64,000 nucleotides of DNA from Clostridia bacterium UC5.1-1D10 (GCA_001304995.1 BBZU01000002.1:1-64000); one strand, 5' to 3'; shown: positions 42,482 through 52,898, numbered from the stretch's first letter. The notes: generated by a model from the letters alone, not told the origin. Made by a program: numbers and translations.

Positions 42482-44144
42482 ATGGAAACAAGACAGATCA
42501 ACGTCATGGGAAAAATGGTGGAGATTGCAGAGGGGGCAACCTTTGCCGACGTGGCAAAAGATTTTTCCGGCATGGTAGATGGGCCTATTATGCTGGCAAG
42601 ACAGAAAAATAAACTGCGGGAACTCCATCAGAAAATCCGCACCTGTGACGATGTGACATTTTACGGCATCGAAAACGATGAAGCCATGCGCGTTTATCGC
42701 CGTGGGGTGCTGATTCTGATGACAAAAGCCGTTTACGAACTCTGGGGCAATGAATCTCTGGTGGTAGTGGAACACTCTTTGCAGAAAAATCTCTACTGCG
42801 AAATCCGCAAACCAGAAATAGAAATCACAGAAGAAGTGCTGGCAAAAATCGAAGGCAAAATGCGGGAATATGTGGAGGCAGACCTGCCCATCTGCAAACG
42901 CACCATGCGGAAAGAAGATGCCAGAGAAATCGCCAGACGACAGGGCATGCCCGATAAGGATGAGCTGTTCCGTTATCGCCGGGCGTCCAATGTGAATCTT
43001 TATGAACTGGACGGCTTCTATGATTATTTCTATGGATATATGCCTGCGTCCACAGGGGATTTGAAGGTCTTTTCCCTCATGGCTTATGAAAACGGTTTTC
43101 TCATCCGTTTCCCTGACCAGAAACAGCCGGAAGTGCTGCGGGAATTTTCCAATCCCAAAAAGATCAGCAGTGTATTTCTGGAACAGATGCACTGGTGCCA
43201 GCTCATGGGCGTGAAAAATGTGGCAGAACTGAACCATACACTGACCCAGGGCAGATTTGGAGACCTGATTCGCATCAATGAAGCCCTTCACGAAAAGAAG
43301 ATTGCGGAAATTGCTGATATGATTCACCAGCGTTTGGATAAAGTTCGTGTGGTACTCATTGCCGGGCCTTCTTCTTCCGGTAAGACTTCTTTTGCCAACC
43401 GCCTGTGCATTCAGCTGCAAGTATTGGGCATTCAGCCTCATAAAATCTCTCTGGATGACTATTTCGTGGAACGGGATAAAAACGCCTGTGGATGAAAATG
43501 GCAAACGGAATTATGAACATATCCATGCCCTTGATCTGCCGTTGCTCAATGACGACTTGAAGAAAATGATTGCAGGGGAAATGGTAGACCTGCCTACTTA
43601 TAACTTTGTTACAGGCAAACGGGAATACAACGGCAACCGTATTCAGGCGAAGAAAGGCGAAATCCTGGTGCTGGAGGGCATCCACGGGCTTAACGATATG
43701 CTCACATCTGAAATCCCTGCGGAACAGAAATTCAAGATTTTCATCAGCGCCATGACACAGCTGAATGTGGACGACCATAACCGCATTTCCACATCTGACA
43801 GCCGTTTGATTCGCCGTATTGTACGAGATTATCAGTTCCGTGGACGTGACGCGGCAGAAACCATCCGCACATGGAACGACGTCACCGATGGGGAAGCAGA
43901 AAACATTTTCCCTTATCAGGAAAACGCAGACGCCATTTTCAACTCCGCAACTATCTACGAACTGAGCGTGCTGAAGCAGTATGCGGAACCCCAACTTTTT
44001 GCCATTGGGGAAGACCAGCCTGAATATATCACCGCAAAACGGCTCATCAAATTCCTGGGCTATTTCCTTGCGGCACCGGGTACAGAAATCCCCAACAACT
44101 CTTTGATTAAGGAATTTGTGGGCGGTAGCTGCTTTAAGGTTTGA
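42482..44144 (+). pseudogene. Uridine kinase-like P-loop nucleoside kinase with ThrRS-like N-terminus, frameshifted
   Basis: The N-terminal TGS/SAD-like region (VEIAEGATFADVAKDFSG, YGIENDEAMRVYRRG) precedes a uridine kinase/phosphoribulokinase domain with P-loop IAGPSSSGKTSF and LDDYFVERDK. The frame is lost at five A (43478-43482); four A joins ERDK to TPVDENGKRNYEHIHALDLPLLN. The rest of the kinase follows (EILVLEGIHGLND, ISAMTQLNVDDHNRI, RRIVRDYQFRG). The repaired length is about 553 residues, usual for this clostridial family. It phosphorylates a nucleoside, probably uridine or cytidine (family inference). Confidence 0.87.
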
Positions 44145-44174
44145 CAAACAGCTCCTTTTTGGAGTATAATTATC

Positions 44175-44516
44175 CACTGAGTAGACTGGACAGTCGCGCT
44201 GGATTCGCTCCAGTGAGGAAAGTCCGGGCTTCATAGAGCAGGGTGCCGGCTAACGGCCGGTGGAGGCGACTCTAAGGAAAGTGCAACAGAAATAAACCGC
44301 CTGTCTTTGGGCAGGTAAGGATGGAAAGGTGGGGTAAGAGCCCACCGCTCCTACGGTAACGCAGGAGGCTATGTAAACCCCACCTGAAGCAAGACGAAAG
44401 AGGGCAAAGAGGCTGCTCGTCTCTCCTCGATGAAAAGTCGCATGATGCTGTTGGCAACAACAGACCAAGATAGATGGCTGTCCACGACAGAACCCGGCTT
44501 ACAGGTCTGCTCACTT
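44175..44516 (+). ncRNA. rnpB: RNase P RNA
   Basis: Bacterial RNase P RNA, the catalytic RNA that trims tRNA 5' ends. Conserved blocks in order: GAGTAGACTGGACAGTCGC at the 5' end, GAGGAAAGTCCGGGCTTC (CR-I), ACAGAAATAAACCGCC, GGTAAGGATGGAAAGGTGGG with the paired GTAAGAGCCCACCGC, GGCAACAACAGACCAAGATAG, and ACAGAACCCGGCTTACAG at the 3' end. Its promoter must lie within the kinase 3' end or the short gap. Ends are approximate to a few bases. Confidence 0.95.
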
Positions 44517-44529
44517 TTTTTAAAGCAGG

Positions 44530-44567
44530 AAAATCCGATGTTTTTGGAAAAATGTCGGATTTTTTTA
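44530..44567 (+). terminator. Terminator of rnpB
   Basis: AAATCCGA pairs with TCGGATTT, extended by an inner stem and followed by a T-run. Confidence 0.85.
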
Positions 44568-44637
44568 TTTCGGAAATTTGATTTCTTTCCTCTGGAATGA
44601 TAGAATCAGTACAGAGCGGCAGAAAGGAAGGTGCGAT

Positions 44638-44835
44638 ATGAAGGAAACAAGAAAAATCATGCAGGTGGTAACACTGCTGTATCTGGTGCTGGTGGGCATC
44701 GGGCTGTATATTGCGGCAAAAGTATTGCCGGCAGAAAGTCTGCTCAACGCCATCCTGCCTTTGGCATTGATTCTGATCGTACTTTGGTTTGTGCTGATCT
44801 TTGCCACACTGAAATGGCAGAGCAGAAAGAAGTGA
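44638..44835 (+). CDS. Small two-helix membrane protein, unknown
   Basis: The protein has 65 residues: basic start, two hydrophobic helices (8-29, 37-57), basic end (WQSRKK). The ATG follows AAAGGAAGG. It is 24 bp ahead of the carbonic anhydrase gene and probably cotranscribed. No family recognised. Confidence 0.6.
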   Translation: MKETRKIMQVVTLLYLVLVGIGLYIAAKVLPAESLLNAILPLALILIVLWFVLIFATLKWQSRKK

Positions 44836-44859
44836 GAGGATACAAAGGAGGGATTTCCC

Positions 44860-45411
44860 ATGAACGACAGCGTGAGAAAAATGCTGGAATATAATCGTAT
44901 TTTTGTAGACCATGAAATGTACCAACGATATGAAACCACAAAATATCCCGACCGGAAAATTGCCATTTTGTCCTGTATGGATACCCGTATGACAGAACTG
45001 TTGCCTGCGGCACTGGGCATCAAAAACGGCGATGTAAAGCTCATCAAAAACGCCGGCGGTCAGATCACTCACCCCTATGGCAGTGTGATTTTCTCCCTGC
45101 TGGTGGCTGTTTATGAACTGGGCGTGGATACCATTCTGGTCATCGGCCATGATGACTGCGGCGGCAGAGCGCTGGATGCCAAAAAGATGATCGCCAAAAT
45201 GGAAGAAAAGGGCATTTCCAGAGATGTCATCGACCATGTAGATGCCAACCATAAAAATCTGGAACAGTGGCTCACAGGCTTTGGCGATATTTGCGCCTCT
45301 GTCCAGAACACCGTGGATACTATCCGCAACCATCCACTGATCTATAAAGATGTGGAAGTTTACGGTTTTGTCATGGACCCTCATACAGGTGCCATGCGTG
45401 AAGTGAAATGA
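44860..45411 (+). CDS. Beta-class carbonic anhydrase
   Basis: The protein has 183 residues. Zinc ligands lie in CMDTR (CxDxR) and HDDCGG (HxxC), and IKNAGGQITHPYGSVIFSLLVAVYELG is typical of the family. It interconverts CO2 and bicarbonate in the cytosol. AAGGAGGG is upstream of the ATG. The next gene starts 2 bases after its stop, so they form one operon. Confidence 0.93.
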   Translation: MNDSVRKMLEYNRIFVDHEMYQRYETTKYPDRKIAILSCMDTRMTELLPAALGIKNGDVKLIKNAGGQITHPYGSVIFSLLVAVYELGVDTILVIGHDDCGGRALDAKKMIAKMEEKGISRDVIDHVDANHKNLEQWLTGFGDICASVQNTVDTIRNHPLIYKDVEVYGFVMDPHTGAMREVK

Positions 45412-45412
45412 A

Positions 45413-45996
45413 ATGTGCAGACAAATGATATGGGAATTTTCCCCCTCCAGTAAGCCTATGGCGGCTATCATGAGGGAAATTCTGCGAAAATACCCCAATT
45501 GTGAATTCGGCAGGGAATTATTTCCCGGAAATCTCATTCCCATACTGCGGGTGTCCGGCGGCAAAACAACGGCGGATGTGGCAGACTGGGGGTATCTGAC
45601 CCAGAAAGGCAAGCGGGTTTATAATGCCAGAAGCGAAACCCTGCTGGAAAAACCCCTTTTCGGAAAGGACTTTGTCCAGAACCGCTGTGTCATTCCGGTG
45701 ACAGGTTTTGCGAGTGGGACGGAGATGGGACAGGATGGGATTTTCTGCCCCAAGAGGAAGAAATGCTGTATCTGGCTGGTTTCTGCCGGAAAAAGACGGA
45801 AGGCTGGGAAGCCACCGTTGTAACGGAGCACGCCTCGGGATGTGTGGGCGAGATTCATCACCGCACACCCCTTATATTGTCTGGTGAAAACTTGCGGCAA
45901 TGGCTCTATGACGAAGCACTGGCGCGGCAGTTTCTGGAAGAAGCCAAAGAACGGGTACTGCTCAAACGGAAGAAGATGGAAGGAGAAACTTTATGA
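45413..45996 (+). pseudogene. SRAP (YedK/HMCES-type) abasic-site DNA-protein crosslinking protein, frameshifted
   Basis: Cys2 (MCRQM...) is the nucleophile that bonds abasic sites in single-stranded DNA. YNARSET carries the active-site Asn and NRCVIPVTGF precedes the catalytic Glu. The frame is lost at four T (45706-45709). Five T gives GFCEWDGDGTGWDF, the family GFyEW motif, and runs on to LAGFCRKKTEGWEATVVT and the catalytic His in GEIHHRTPLIL. About 194 residues repaired. The second residue block RQM differs from the usual MCGR. Overlaps the next gene by ATGA. Confidence 0.88.
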
Positions 45997-46680
45997 ATAT
46001 GACTTATCTGCATCACAGCGGATTTCAGATCGAAACAAAGCAGTCTGTACTGCTTTTTGATTACTACACCCAGAACGGGATGTTTGACAGAGTGAATGAA
46101 GGGGATTTCCCTCATAAGAAGTTTTATATTTTCGTAACCCACGGCCATGGGGATCACTATGACCCTGCTATCCTGCGGTGGGCAGATCGGGCACATTATA
46201 TCCTGTCCGATGATGTGGAACTGCCCAAGGATTTCAAAGGGGAAGTGACATGGGTGAAACCCCACCAGAAACTCACAGTGGATGATCTGGAAATCGAAAC
46301 ACTGGCTTCCAATGATCAGGGCGTTGCTTTTGTGGTGAAAGTAGCCGGCAAACGCACCGTATTCCACGCAGGGGATTTGAACTGGTGGCATTGGAACGGC
46401 GAAAGTGACGAATTCAACAACGACATCGCTGACAGCTATCGTCGGGAAATCGACCTGCTCAAAGGCAGAGAAATCGACGTGGCATGTGTGCCTGCTGACC
46501 CTCGTTTGCAGGACAAATATGACTGGGCAGTGGATTATTTCATGGAAAGAGTTGGGGCAAAGGTGCTGCTGCCCATGCACTTCTGGAAACATTTTGATAT
46601 CTGCGAAAAAACTGCGTCAAAAGCCTTACGGCGCCCATGTGGCTTTGATCCGCAGAGAAGGAGATACTTTCATCATTTAA
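45993..46680 (+). pseudogene. Metallo-beta-lactamase fold hydrolase (UlaG/YtkL-like), frameshifted near the end
   Basis: About 228 residues when repaired. Metal ligands: HHSGF, THGHGDHYDP (HxHxDH), TVFHAGDLNWWHW and LLPMHFWKHF. The frame shifts at six A (46606-46611). With five A the end reads CEKLRQKPYGAHVALIRREGDTFII and stops at 46680, just before the amidase ATG at 46684. Uncorrected, the reading runs to 46712 with an unfamily-like tail. Substrate unknown. Confidence 0.85.
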
Positions 46681-46683
46681 GGC

Positions 46684-47546
46684 ATGAAGGGGAGAAACTG
46701 GAGAGATTTTGAACCGCCGGAAAAACGGCGGCGAAAGCCCAGAAGATACGAGGAACCACCCAGAAGATATGAGGATGTGTACCAGCCGCCAAAACGGAAA
46801 AAACGCCGGAGAAAAGGCGGTATCTTCCGTCGTCTGCTGGTTGTACTGATTCTGTTTGTGCTGGGCTATGGGGGATTCTTTCTGTATTACCGCTATGGCA
46901 AGCCCTATACTGTGGCGCTGGACGCAGGTCATGGCGGAGAAGATGTAGGCTCTGTGGGGGTCATTCAGGAAGTACAGCTGACAGAGCAGACAGTGACAGC
47001 TTTGGAAAAACTGCTGAAAGAGGATGGACGTTTTCGGGTAGTGCTTACTAGAAAATGGGTGAGGGCATGTCTATCACCGATCGTAACCGCAAACTTGCCT
47101 TTTTGCAGCCGGATCTGATGCTTTCTGTCCATGGCAATGCCGATGAAACAGGGGAAGCATCAGGCTTTGAGTGCTATCCAGCCGTACCGGGTATGGAAAA
47201 CCATGAGGCAAGCATGGAATTTGCCGCTCTGCTGGCAGAAGAGATGGAAGCGGCAGGCAGTGAGCTGCGGGGCGGCAATGGTATCCGTTTCGGGTACTAT
47301 GTGAATGGTCAGAAAATGCTGGTGGATTCCACGGACACCACTGTTTATGATTACGATACCTTTGGTGTGCTGAAAAATCAGGAAGGTGCCGCTGTGCTGG
47401 TGGAACAGTGCTTTGTCACCAATGAAAAGGATGTGGCACAGTTCGGTACGGAGGAAGGCTGCCAAAAAGCAGCGGAAGCCTATTACCGGGCGATCCTGCG
47501 GTATCTGGGGGCAGAGGAAACCACAGAAAATCAATCAGAACCATAA
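46684..47546 (+). pseudogene. N-acetylmuramoyl-L-alanine amidase (Amidase_3), frameshifted
   Basis: A very basic Arg/Lys/Pro-rich cytosolic start of ~50 residues precedes one membrane helix (LLVVLILFVLGYGGFFLYY). The amidase fold follows: VALDAGHGGEDVGSVG with the zinc His, LMLSVHGNADE and the catalytic Glu in AAVLVEQCFVTNEKD. The frame is lost at four A (47052-47055); five A joins VVLTRK to MGEGMSITDRNRKLAFLQPD. About 286 residues repaired. It cuts the bond between MurNAc and the stem peptide. Last gene of the carbonic anhydrase cluster. Confidence 0.87.
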
Positions 47547-47565
47547 AAACGAAGTTCTTTTGAAG

Positions 47566-47722
47566 CTTCCTCATAAGAAAACAAAGAAAGCTGAAATCTT
47601 TTCTATTGCAAGGATTTCAGCTTTCTTATTTTTATCAGGTATGTTTTTTTCTGAAGATAGCCGTCGCAGTTCCCCTTACGAAATGGAAGAAAAACAATGT
47701 TTCTGAAGGGAGAAGCTGCTTT
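47566..47722 (+). repeat. Dispersed two-stem repeat, copy R5
   Basis: A plus-oriented, slightly diverged copy: CTCATAAGAAAACAAAGAAAGC, the GAAATC/GGATTTC hairpin, GCCGTCGCAGTTCCCCTTACG and a shortened right stem. It lies between the amidase and the acetyltransferase-like gene and pairs as a direct repeat with R6. Confidence 0.85.
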
Positions 47723-47748
47723 TACAAAAAGTTTTCGTGTTTTCTTTT

Positions 47749-48381
47749 TTATGGCTGGAATTGATGCAAATCCTGCTGAAGAGATTCCACAAAACGGCTT
47801 ACATGGAACCCATCACAGACATCATGGTGTACCTGTATGGCAAGGGGCATTTTCCAATGACCGTGGTGTTCCCATGCCTTGCCCAGTGTGAATATGGGCA
47901 GGAGATAGTCATAGCCCTTTTGCAGGTGCAGATGGAAGCCTGTGAATGTTGTCCATGGCACCATGGAAACGGGAAAGGTGTTGGGCGGTGTGTTTGGCTT
48001 TGCGTCCATATCCAGTACATTTCCGTAGGTTTCCAGATCGGCTTTGTATCGTGCAAGGAATGTGGAAAAGTCCTCGCTGTACTCTGTCCAGAGGTTGGAG
48101 AAGGTTTCCTGTTCCTTATGGAAAATGGTGTAGCATGGCTCCATGTTGGAATAGATGCCCACATTTCCCTTTTTGTCAAAGGCTGTGCGGAACTGCTCGT
48201 AGCGGTTTACGTTTTTGGTCAAGAGATACAGCAGGGCAAGATACAGGGAAACGCCTGTTTTCTTCAGAACGGTGATGTCCAGAGAAACGGTCATGCTGTA
48301 AGTGCAGGGAATGTCCTTGTGATAGTGGAGGAAATATGGCTTTCTGTGCCATGTTTCCATGTCAATGGGTGTAAATGTCAT
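47749..48381 (-). CDS. Chloramphenicol acetyltransferase-like protein (CatA family)
   Basis: The protein has 210 residues. The type A CAT fold is clear: W..KPYFLHYHKDIPCTYSMTVSLDIT at the start, YSEDFSTFLARYKADLE, PWTTFTGFHL, and the catalytic histidine in QVHHDVCDGFHVSRF. The family transfers acetyl from acetyl-CoA to chloramphenicol, but many chromosomal relatives have no shown resistance role. The ATG follows AAGGAG by eight bases. It is the only gene between two direct copies of the dispersed repeat, which suggests it may have been acquired or moved as a unit. Confidence 0.85.
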   Translation of the reverse strand: MTFTPIDMETWHRKPYFLHYHKDIPCTYSMTVSLDITVLKKTGVSLYLALLYLLTKNVNRYEQFRTAFDKKGNVGIYSNMEPCYTIFHKEQETFSNLWTEYSEDFSTFLARYKADLETYGNVLDMDAKPNTPPNTFPVSMVPWTTFTGFHLHLQKGYDYLLPIFTLGKAWEHHGHWKMPLAIQVHHDVCDGFHVSRFVESLQQDLHQFQP

Positions 48382-48419
48382 TGTCTTTGCTCCTTTTCGT
48401 GAAAAAGCCTGCTCTCTTA

Positions 48420-48599
48420 GGGGCATCTTCATAAGAAAACAAAGAAAGCTAAAATCCTTATCATGACAACGGATTCTAGCTTTCTTATTTTATGAAAATT
48501 TTATTTGTTATGTTTTCTTATGAAAACAGCCGTCGCAATTCCCCTTAAGAAATCAAGAAAAAGAAAAATCAATGTTTTCTTAAGGGGAAGTTGCTTTTG
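48420..48599 (+). repeat. Dispersed two-stem repeat, copy R6 (complete)
   Basis: A 180-bp copy. GGGCATCTTCATAAGAAAAC pairs with the inner TGTTTTCTTATGAA arm around a AAGAAAGCTAAAATCC hairpin. CCGTCGCA follows, then the TTCCCCTTAAGAAA / TTTCTTAAGGGGAA stem. It forms a direct pair with R5. Confidence 0.9.
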
Positions 48600-48618
48600 A
48601 AAGAGCAGGCACAGATGT

Positions 48619-48993
48619 TTATGCGTAAGGTTTGTAATGAGGCAGTTTGCAGTAGAATTCCTGCAATTTCTGGATGCGATGGTCGCCGTCCCATTCTACC
48701 AGATAAACCCCCTCATATTCCCGTTTTTCCCCTTCTTTGTTCACGTTCTGGAAATAGAAGGGTACCAATGTCAGATCCTGATCGTGTACGAAACGGCCAA
48801 CTTCCCATTTTACGACACGGTTTTCGCTGTTCCATGTTTCAAACCAGCGACGGATCTGGTCCATGCCTTCGTATTCCCGTCCCTGAAATTCATAGTAATG
48901 CACATCCGGTGTAAAGACTGCTTCCAGCGGCAGCAGTTCCTGTCCCAGCCACATGTCCAGCCAGGCTTTGATGATTTCTTCGCGTTGTCTCAT
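48619..48993 (-). CDS. NTF2-like (SnoaL/DUF4440-type) protein
   Basis: The protein has 124 residues with the alpha+beta barrel pattern IIKAWLDMWLGQELLPLEAVFTPDVHYYEF...GMDQIRRWFETWNS...VVKWEVGRFVHD...EGVYLVEWDGDHRIQKLQEFYC. NTF2-like folds include enzymes and binding proteins, and the function here is unknown. The ATG at 48993 lies eight bases after GGAGG; an in-frame ATG at 49002 is too close. Confidence 0.75.
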   Translation of the reverse strand: MRQREEIIKAWLDMWLGQELLPLEAVFTPDVHYYEFQGREYEGMDQIRRWFETWNSENRVVKWEVGRFVHDQDLTLVPFYFQNVNKEGEKREYEGVYLVEWDGDHRIQKLQEFYCKLPHYKPYA

Positions 48994-49122
48994 ATCATAC
49001 ACCTCCGACCTTTAGGGTAGTATTGGATTTGTTTTTATTTTAGCACACACAGGAGGAAAAAACAAGGAAAGTGTGTAATCTGCATAAAAAAAACTCCTCG
49101 ATGTGAGGAGTCTTTGACAATA

Positions 49123-50285
49123 TCATGAAATATCCAGTTGTTTTTTCTCCAGACGTTTGATAACATCCTGCCGCAGGAGGGTATACAGAACGGACATAAG
49201 GGGAATGAAAATGAGCATACCCACAATGCCCATGAGGCTGCCGCCTACGGTAACGGCTACCAATACCCAGATGGATGGCAGACCAACGGAGCCGCCCACC
49301 ACATGAGGGTAAATGAAGTTGCCTTCCAGCTGCTGCAATACCAAAAACAGCACGATGAACGCCAGTGCCTGCATGGGGCTGACCATGAGAATCAGGAATG
49401 CAGCTACCACGCAGCCGATGAATGCCCCGAAAATGGGGATCAGTGCTGTGAGGGCGATGAGGACGCCTACCAGCAGGGGATAAGGGAAGCGCAGAAGTGT
49501 CATGGCAACAAAGAACATGGTACCAAGAATGACGGCTTCCAGACACTGTCCGGTGAGGAACTTGGCAAATGTGCGGTGTGTCAGGGAAGCGATTTCCAGC
49601 ACACGTTCTGCCTGCTGTTTTTTCAGATAAGCAAACAGCAGCTTCCGGCACTGTCTGCCCAGTTTTTCTTTCTGAATGAGGATGTAGCAGGCAAAGACAA
49701 AGCCAATGACAAACGTGGTCACGCCGCTGAAAATGCTCTGTACCATAGAGAATGTGGAGCCCAGTACGATGTCAGCGCCGCTCTGGAAAATATTTGTGGC
49801 TTTTTTGATGATTTCATCCCAGTTCAGATCCAGATTTGCCAGCCAATAGGAAATTTCTTTGTTGTTGTGGAACAGTTCTTCCAGTTTATCCAGCAGGATG
49901 GGTACGTTTGCCTGGATGGTTCTGCCCAATCCGGAAACGGTTCTGCCCAGTTCTGGGAAGATGACCAGCACTGCCAGTGCCAATACGGCAATGACAAGAA
50001 CCAGTGTGAGGATCATGCTGAAGGGACGCAGGAATTTTTCCCGTTTTTTCTGTCGCTTTTCGTTGCTGTCTTTGCTGCACAGCTTGCAGATAGTGATTTC
50101 AATGCGGTTCATGGGTACACTGAGGATGAAGGCAATGGCTCCGCCCAGAATGAAGGGGGCAAGGATGCCGCCCAGGAAAGTAATGGCACCAATGACTGCT
50201 TCCAGCCGCCACAGACCTACGAACACTGCCAGTGTAAAGACGATGAGCAGACATATTTTTTCATGTTCTCTTTATCTAAAGACAT
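49123..50285 (-). pseudogene. AI-2E family (PerM/YhhT-like) membrane transporter, frameshifted at codon 11
   Basis: The body has about 367 residues and eight hydrophobic segments, with the family signatures GLGRTIQANVPILLDKLEE, GFVFACYILIQKEKLGRQCRKLL and LEGNFIYPHVVGGSVGLPSIWVLVAVTVGG. The natural start is the ATG at 50285 (AAGGAG upstream, MSLDKENMKK), but six T on the plus strand (50256-50261) break it. Seven would join MKK to ICLLIVFTLAVFVGLWRL. The repaired product is about 387 residues. Substrate unknown; some relatives are Na+/H+ antiporters or exporters. Confidence 0.86.
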
Positions 50286-50478
50286 TTTCTGAAATGCTCC
50301 TTTCTGTATTCGGATTCACTTGTGGTCAAGTATAGCATATATCACGGAAAGAAACAAATAATTTCAGTCTCTTTTTCCCGAAATCCCTTTACAGGGCAGG
50401 GTTTTCCGTTTAAACTAGAATATGATATTTTGCCGGACTATGGCTTCGGCGCAAAAGAATGAGAAAGGAAGATGAAAT

Positions 50479-51927
50479 ATGGAAGTCAGAACCAGATTTG
50501 CCCCCAGCCCCACAGGCTATATGCACATCGGGAACTTGAGAACCGCTTTATATGAATATTTGATTGCAAAATCCCAAGGTGGGAAATTCATCCTGCGTAT
50601 TGAGGATACAGACCAGGAACGTCAGGTGGAAGGCGCAGTAGATGTGATCTACAACACCATGCGCATGACAGGTCTGCACCATGATGAAGGCCCCGATATC
50701 GGCGGCGAATACGGCCCTTATGTACAGAGCGAACGTATGGGCATGTACATGGACTACGCAAAAGAACTGGTGGAAAAAGGCGAAGCATACTACTGCTTCT
50801 GCACAAAAGAACGTCTGGAATCCCTGAAAGAAAGCAACGCAGAAGGCGCCGCTTTCGCAAAATATGACCGTCACTGCCTGGGTCTGTCCAAAGAAGAAGT
50901 ACAGGCAAAACTGGACGCAGGCGTACCTTTCGTTATCCGTCAGAAAATGCCCGACAGCGGTACAACCACATTCTCTGACGTGGTATACGGCGACATCACT
51001 GTGGAAAATACAGAACTGGACGACCAGATTCTGATGAAAGCAGACGGTTTCCCTACTTATAACTTCGCAAACGTTGTGGATGACCACCTGATGCACATCA
51101 CACACGTGGTACGCGGCAGCGAATACCTGTCCTCCACACCTAAATATAACCTGCTGTACAAAGCATTCGGTTGGGAACCTCCCGTATATGTACACCTGCC
51201 GGCAGTTATGCGTGACGCACACCATAAACTGTCTAAACGTCATGGAGACAAGTCCTTTGAAGATCTGGTAAGAGAAGGCTATGTGGTAGAAGCCATCGTC
51301 AACTATATCGCTCTGCTGGGCTGGAGCCCTTCCGGCACACAGGAAATCTTCTCCCTGAAAGAACTGGAAGAAAACTTCGATATGGCTGGTCTGAGCAAAT
51401 CTCCTGCTATCTTCGATATCAAGAAGCTGACATGGATGAACAGCGAATACCTGAAAGCCATGGACTTTGAAAAGTACTACGCTCTGGCAGAACCCAAGCT
51501 GAAAGAAGCACTGGGTGATACAGATCTGGATCTGAAAAAGATTGCCGCTCTCCTCCAGAAACGTCTGGAAACACTGAACGACATTCCCGGTCTGGTGGAA
51601 TTCTTCAAAACGCTGCCCGAATACGGCACAGAACTGTATACCCATAAGAAAATGAAAACAAACGACGAAATTGCTCTGTCTTCTCTGGAAGCAGCTCTGC
51701 CTATACTGGAAAATCTGGCAGACTGGAACACTACCAGCATCCATGACGCACTGATGGCACTGGTTGGTGAACTGGGCATCAAAAACGGTCAGCTCCTGTG
51801 GCCCGTTCGTACCGCTCTGTCTGGTGAACCTACTTCTCCCGGCGGCGCTATGGAACTGGCAGACATTCTGGGCAAGGAAGAAAGCCTGCGCAGAATCCGC
51901 AAAGGCATCGAGCTGCTGAAAGGCTGA
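50479..51927 (+). CDS. gltX: Glutamate-tRNA ligase
   Basis: The protein has 482 residues. The class I synthetase motifs are HIGN in [20 protein letters not shown] and KLSKRHGD. The catalytic core includes [16 protein letters not shown], and the C-terminal anticodon-binding helices end [16 protein letters not shown]. It charges tRNA-Glu and possibly tRNA-Gln. GAAAGGAAGATG is upstream of the ATG. Its codon use is biased like alaS. Single gene with its own terminator. Confidence 0.97.
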   Translation: MEVRTRFAPSPTGYMHIGNLRTALYEYLIAKSQGGKFILRIEDTDQERQVEGAVDVIYNTMRMTGLHHDEGPDIGGEYGPYVQSERMGMYMDYAKELVEKGEAYYCFCTKERLESLKESNAEGAAFAKYDRHCLGLSKEEVQAKLDAGVPFVIRQKMPDSGTTTFSDVVYGDITVENTELDDQILMKADGFPTYNFANVVDDHLMHITHVVRGSEYLSSTPKYNLLYKAFGWEPPVYVHLPAVMRDAHHKLSKRHGDKSFEDLVREGYVVEAIVNYIALLGWSPSGTQEIFSLKELEENFDMAGLSKSPAIFDIKKLTWMNSEYLKAMDFEKYYALAEPKLKEALGDTDLDLKKIAALLQKRLETLNDIPGLVEFFKTLPEYGTELYTHKKMKTNDEIALSSLEAALPILENLADWNTTSIHDALMALVGELGIKNGQLLWPVRTALSGEPTSPGGAMELADILGKEESLRRIRKGIELLKG

Positions 51928-51953
51928 GCCGTGGCTTTGACAAAATAAAAAAG

Positions 51954-51995
51954 AATCGGTATTTCAGATCGTCGGAAATACCGATTTTCTTTTTC
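51954..51995 (+). terminator. Terminator of gltX
   Basis: AATCGGTATTTC pairs with GAAATACCGATT, followed by TTCTTTTTCTT. Confidence 0.85.
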
Positions 51996-52157
51996 TTGAG
52001 ATGAAGAAAAATGTGTGAAAATGGGACTTTTCTGCGAAAAAATTCATATCCTAAGAATTTCCATGGAATATCTTAATAAATTCGACAGGGTTTCGCAAAA
52101 GTTCCGTTAAAAAAGTGTGTTATACTGCTTTTGTAATCAGGAACGGGGGCGTGGGCG

Positions 52158-52898
52158 ATGCAGATATTGCGTATTTTGCAAATAGCAATATTGGGTATTT
52201 TATTTTTTCTCACAATGGTACAGATTTACTTTCAAATTTTCTCTCCCCGTCGCAGAAAGAACGGCTGGAGGAGAACCCTGATTTATTGCGGACTTATGTT
52301 CGTAATTTTTCTCATTCCTTCTTTGGCGCCGGCTCCCGTTTCGCCTGATTCGGTGACCATCAGCAAGTCGGCGGCACATGTGCCGGACTGGTTGGTTTAT
52401 TACAACCAGACAGACGAACGCTGGGCCAATGAGTTATATGGCGAAGTAGACTATATGGAGGAAGCCGGATGCGGCCCTACGGTATTGGCTATGGCAGTCA
52501 GTTCCCTGACAGACACCCAGGTGAGTCCAAAAGAAATGGCGGACTGGGCGGCAGAGAATGGATATTGTGCGCCGGGTTCCGGCAGCTATCATACCCTCAT
52601 TGCTGACGGACTCAAGCATTTTGGATTGGAGTGCGCTACCACCAATAATGGGGCGGAGGTACAGAAAGCCTTGCAGGCTGGTTATCCCGTCATTGCCCTT
52701 ATGGGGGAAGGTCACTTCACCGGCGGCGGACATTTTATACTGCTCTGCAACATAGATGCCAGAGGCGAAGTTTTTGTGGCAGATCCCAAAAGTGTGGAAA
52801 ACACAGAAAAGCTGTGGCCGCTGGACACCATTTTGGCGGAAGCCAAAACAAGCCCTACCACAAACGGGGCTTACTGGATTATTAGACAACAAGTTTAA
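52158..52898 (+). CDS. C39-like cysteine peptidase domain protein, membrane-anchored
   Basis: The protein has 246 residues. Two N-terminal hydrophobic helices (about 4-24 and 41-58) are followed by an extracytoplasmic papain-like C39_2 domain: VYYNQTDERWANELYG, the nucleophile in EEAGCGPTVLAMAVSSL, and the His in GGGHFILLCNID with the following VADPKS. It probably cuts or binds peptides outside the membrane. Substrate unknown. The ATG at 52158 follows GGGGGCGTGGG. It is flanked by terminators as a single gene. Confidence 0.8.
   Translation: MQILRILQIAILGILFFLTMVQIYFQIFSPRRRKNGWRRTLIYCGLMFVIFLIPSLAPAPVSPDSVTISKSAAHVPDWLVYYNQTDERWANELYGEVDYMEEAGCGPTVLAMAVSSLTDTQVSPKEMADWAAENGYCAPGSGSYHTLIADGLKHFGLECATTNNGAEVQKALQAGYPVIALMGEGHFTGGGHFILLCNIDARGEVFVADPKSVENTEKLWPLDTILAEAKTSPTTNGAYWIIRQQV

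Noticed and set aside
42134-43504. 456-codon frame antisense to the Nif3 and kinase genes
   Set aside because: Shadow of codon-biased coding DNA; no ribosome site.
44272-45612. 446-codon minus-strand frame across rnpB, a small gene and carbonic anhydrase
   Set aside because: It runs through RNase P RNA and several terminators; no start signal.
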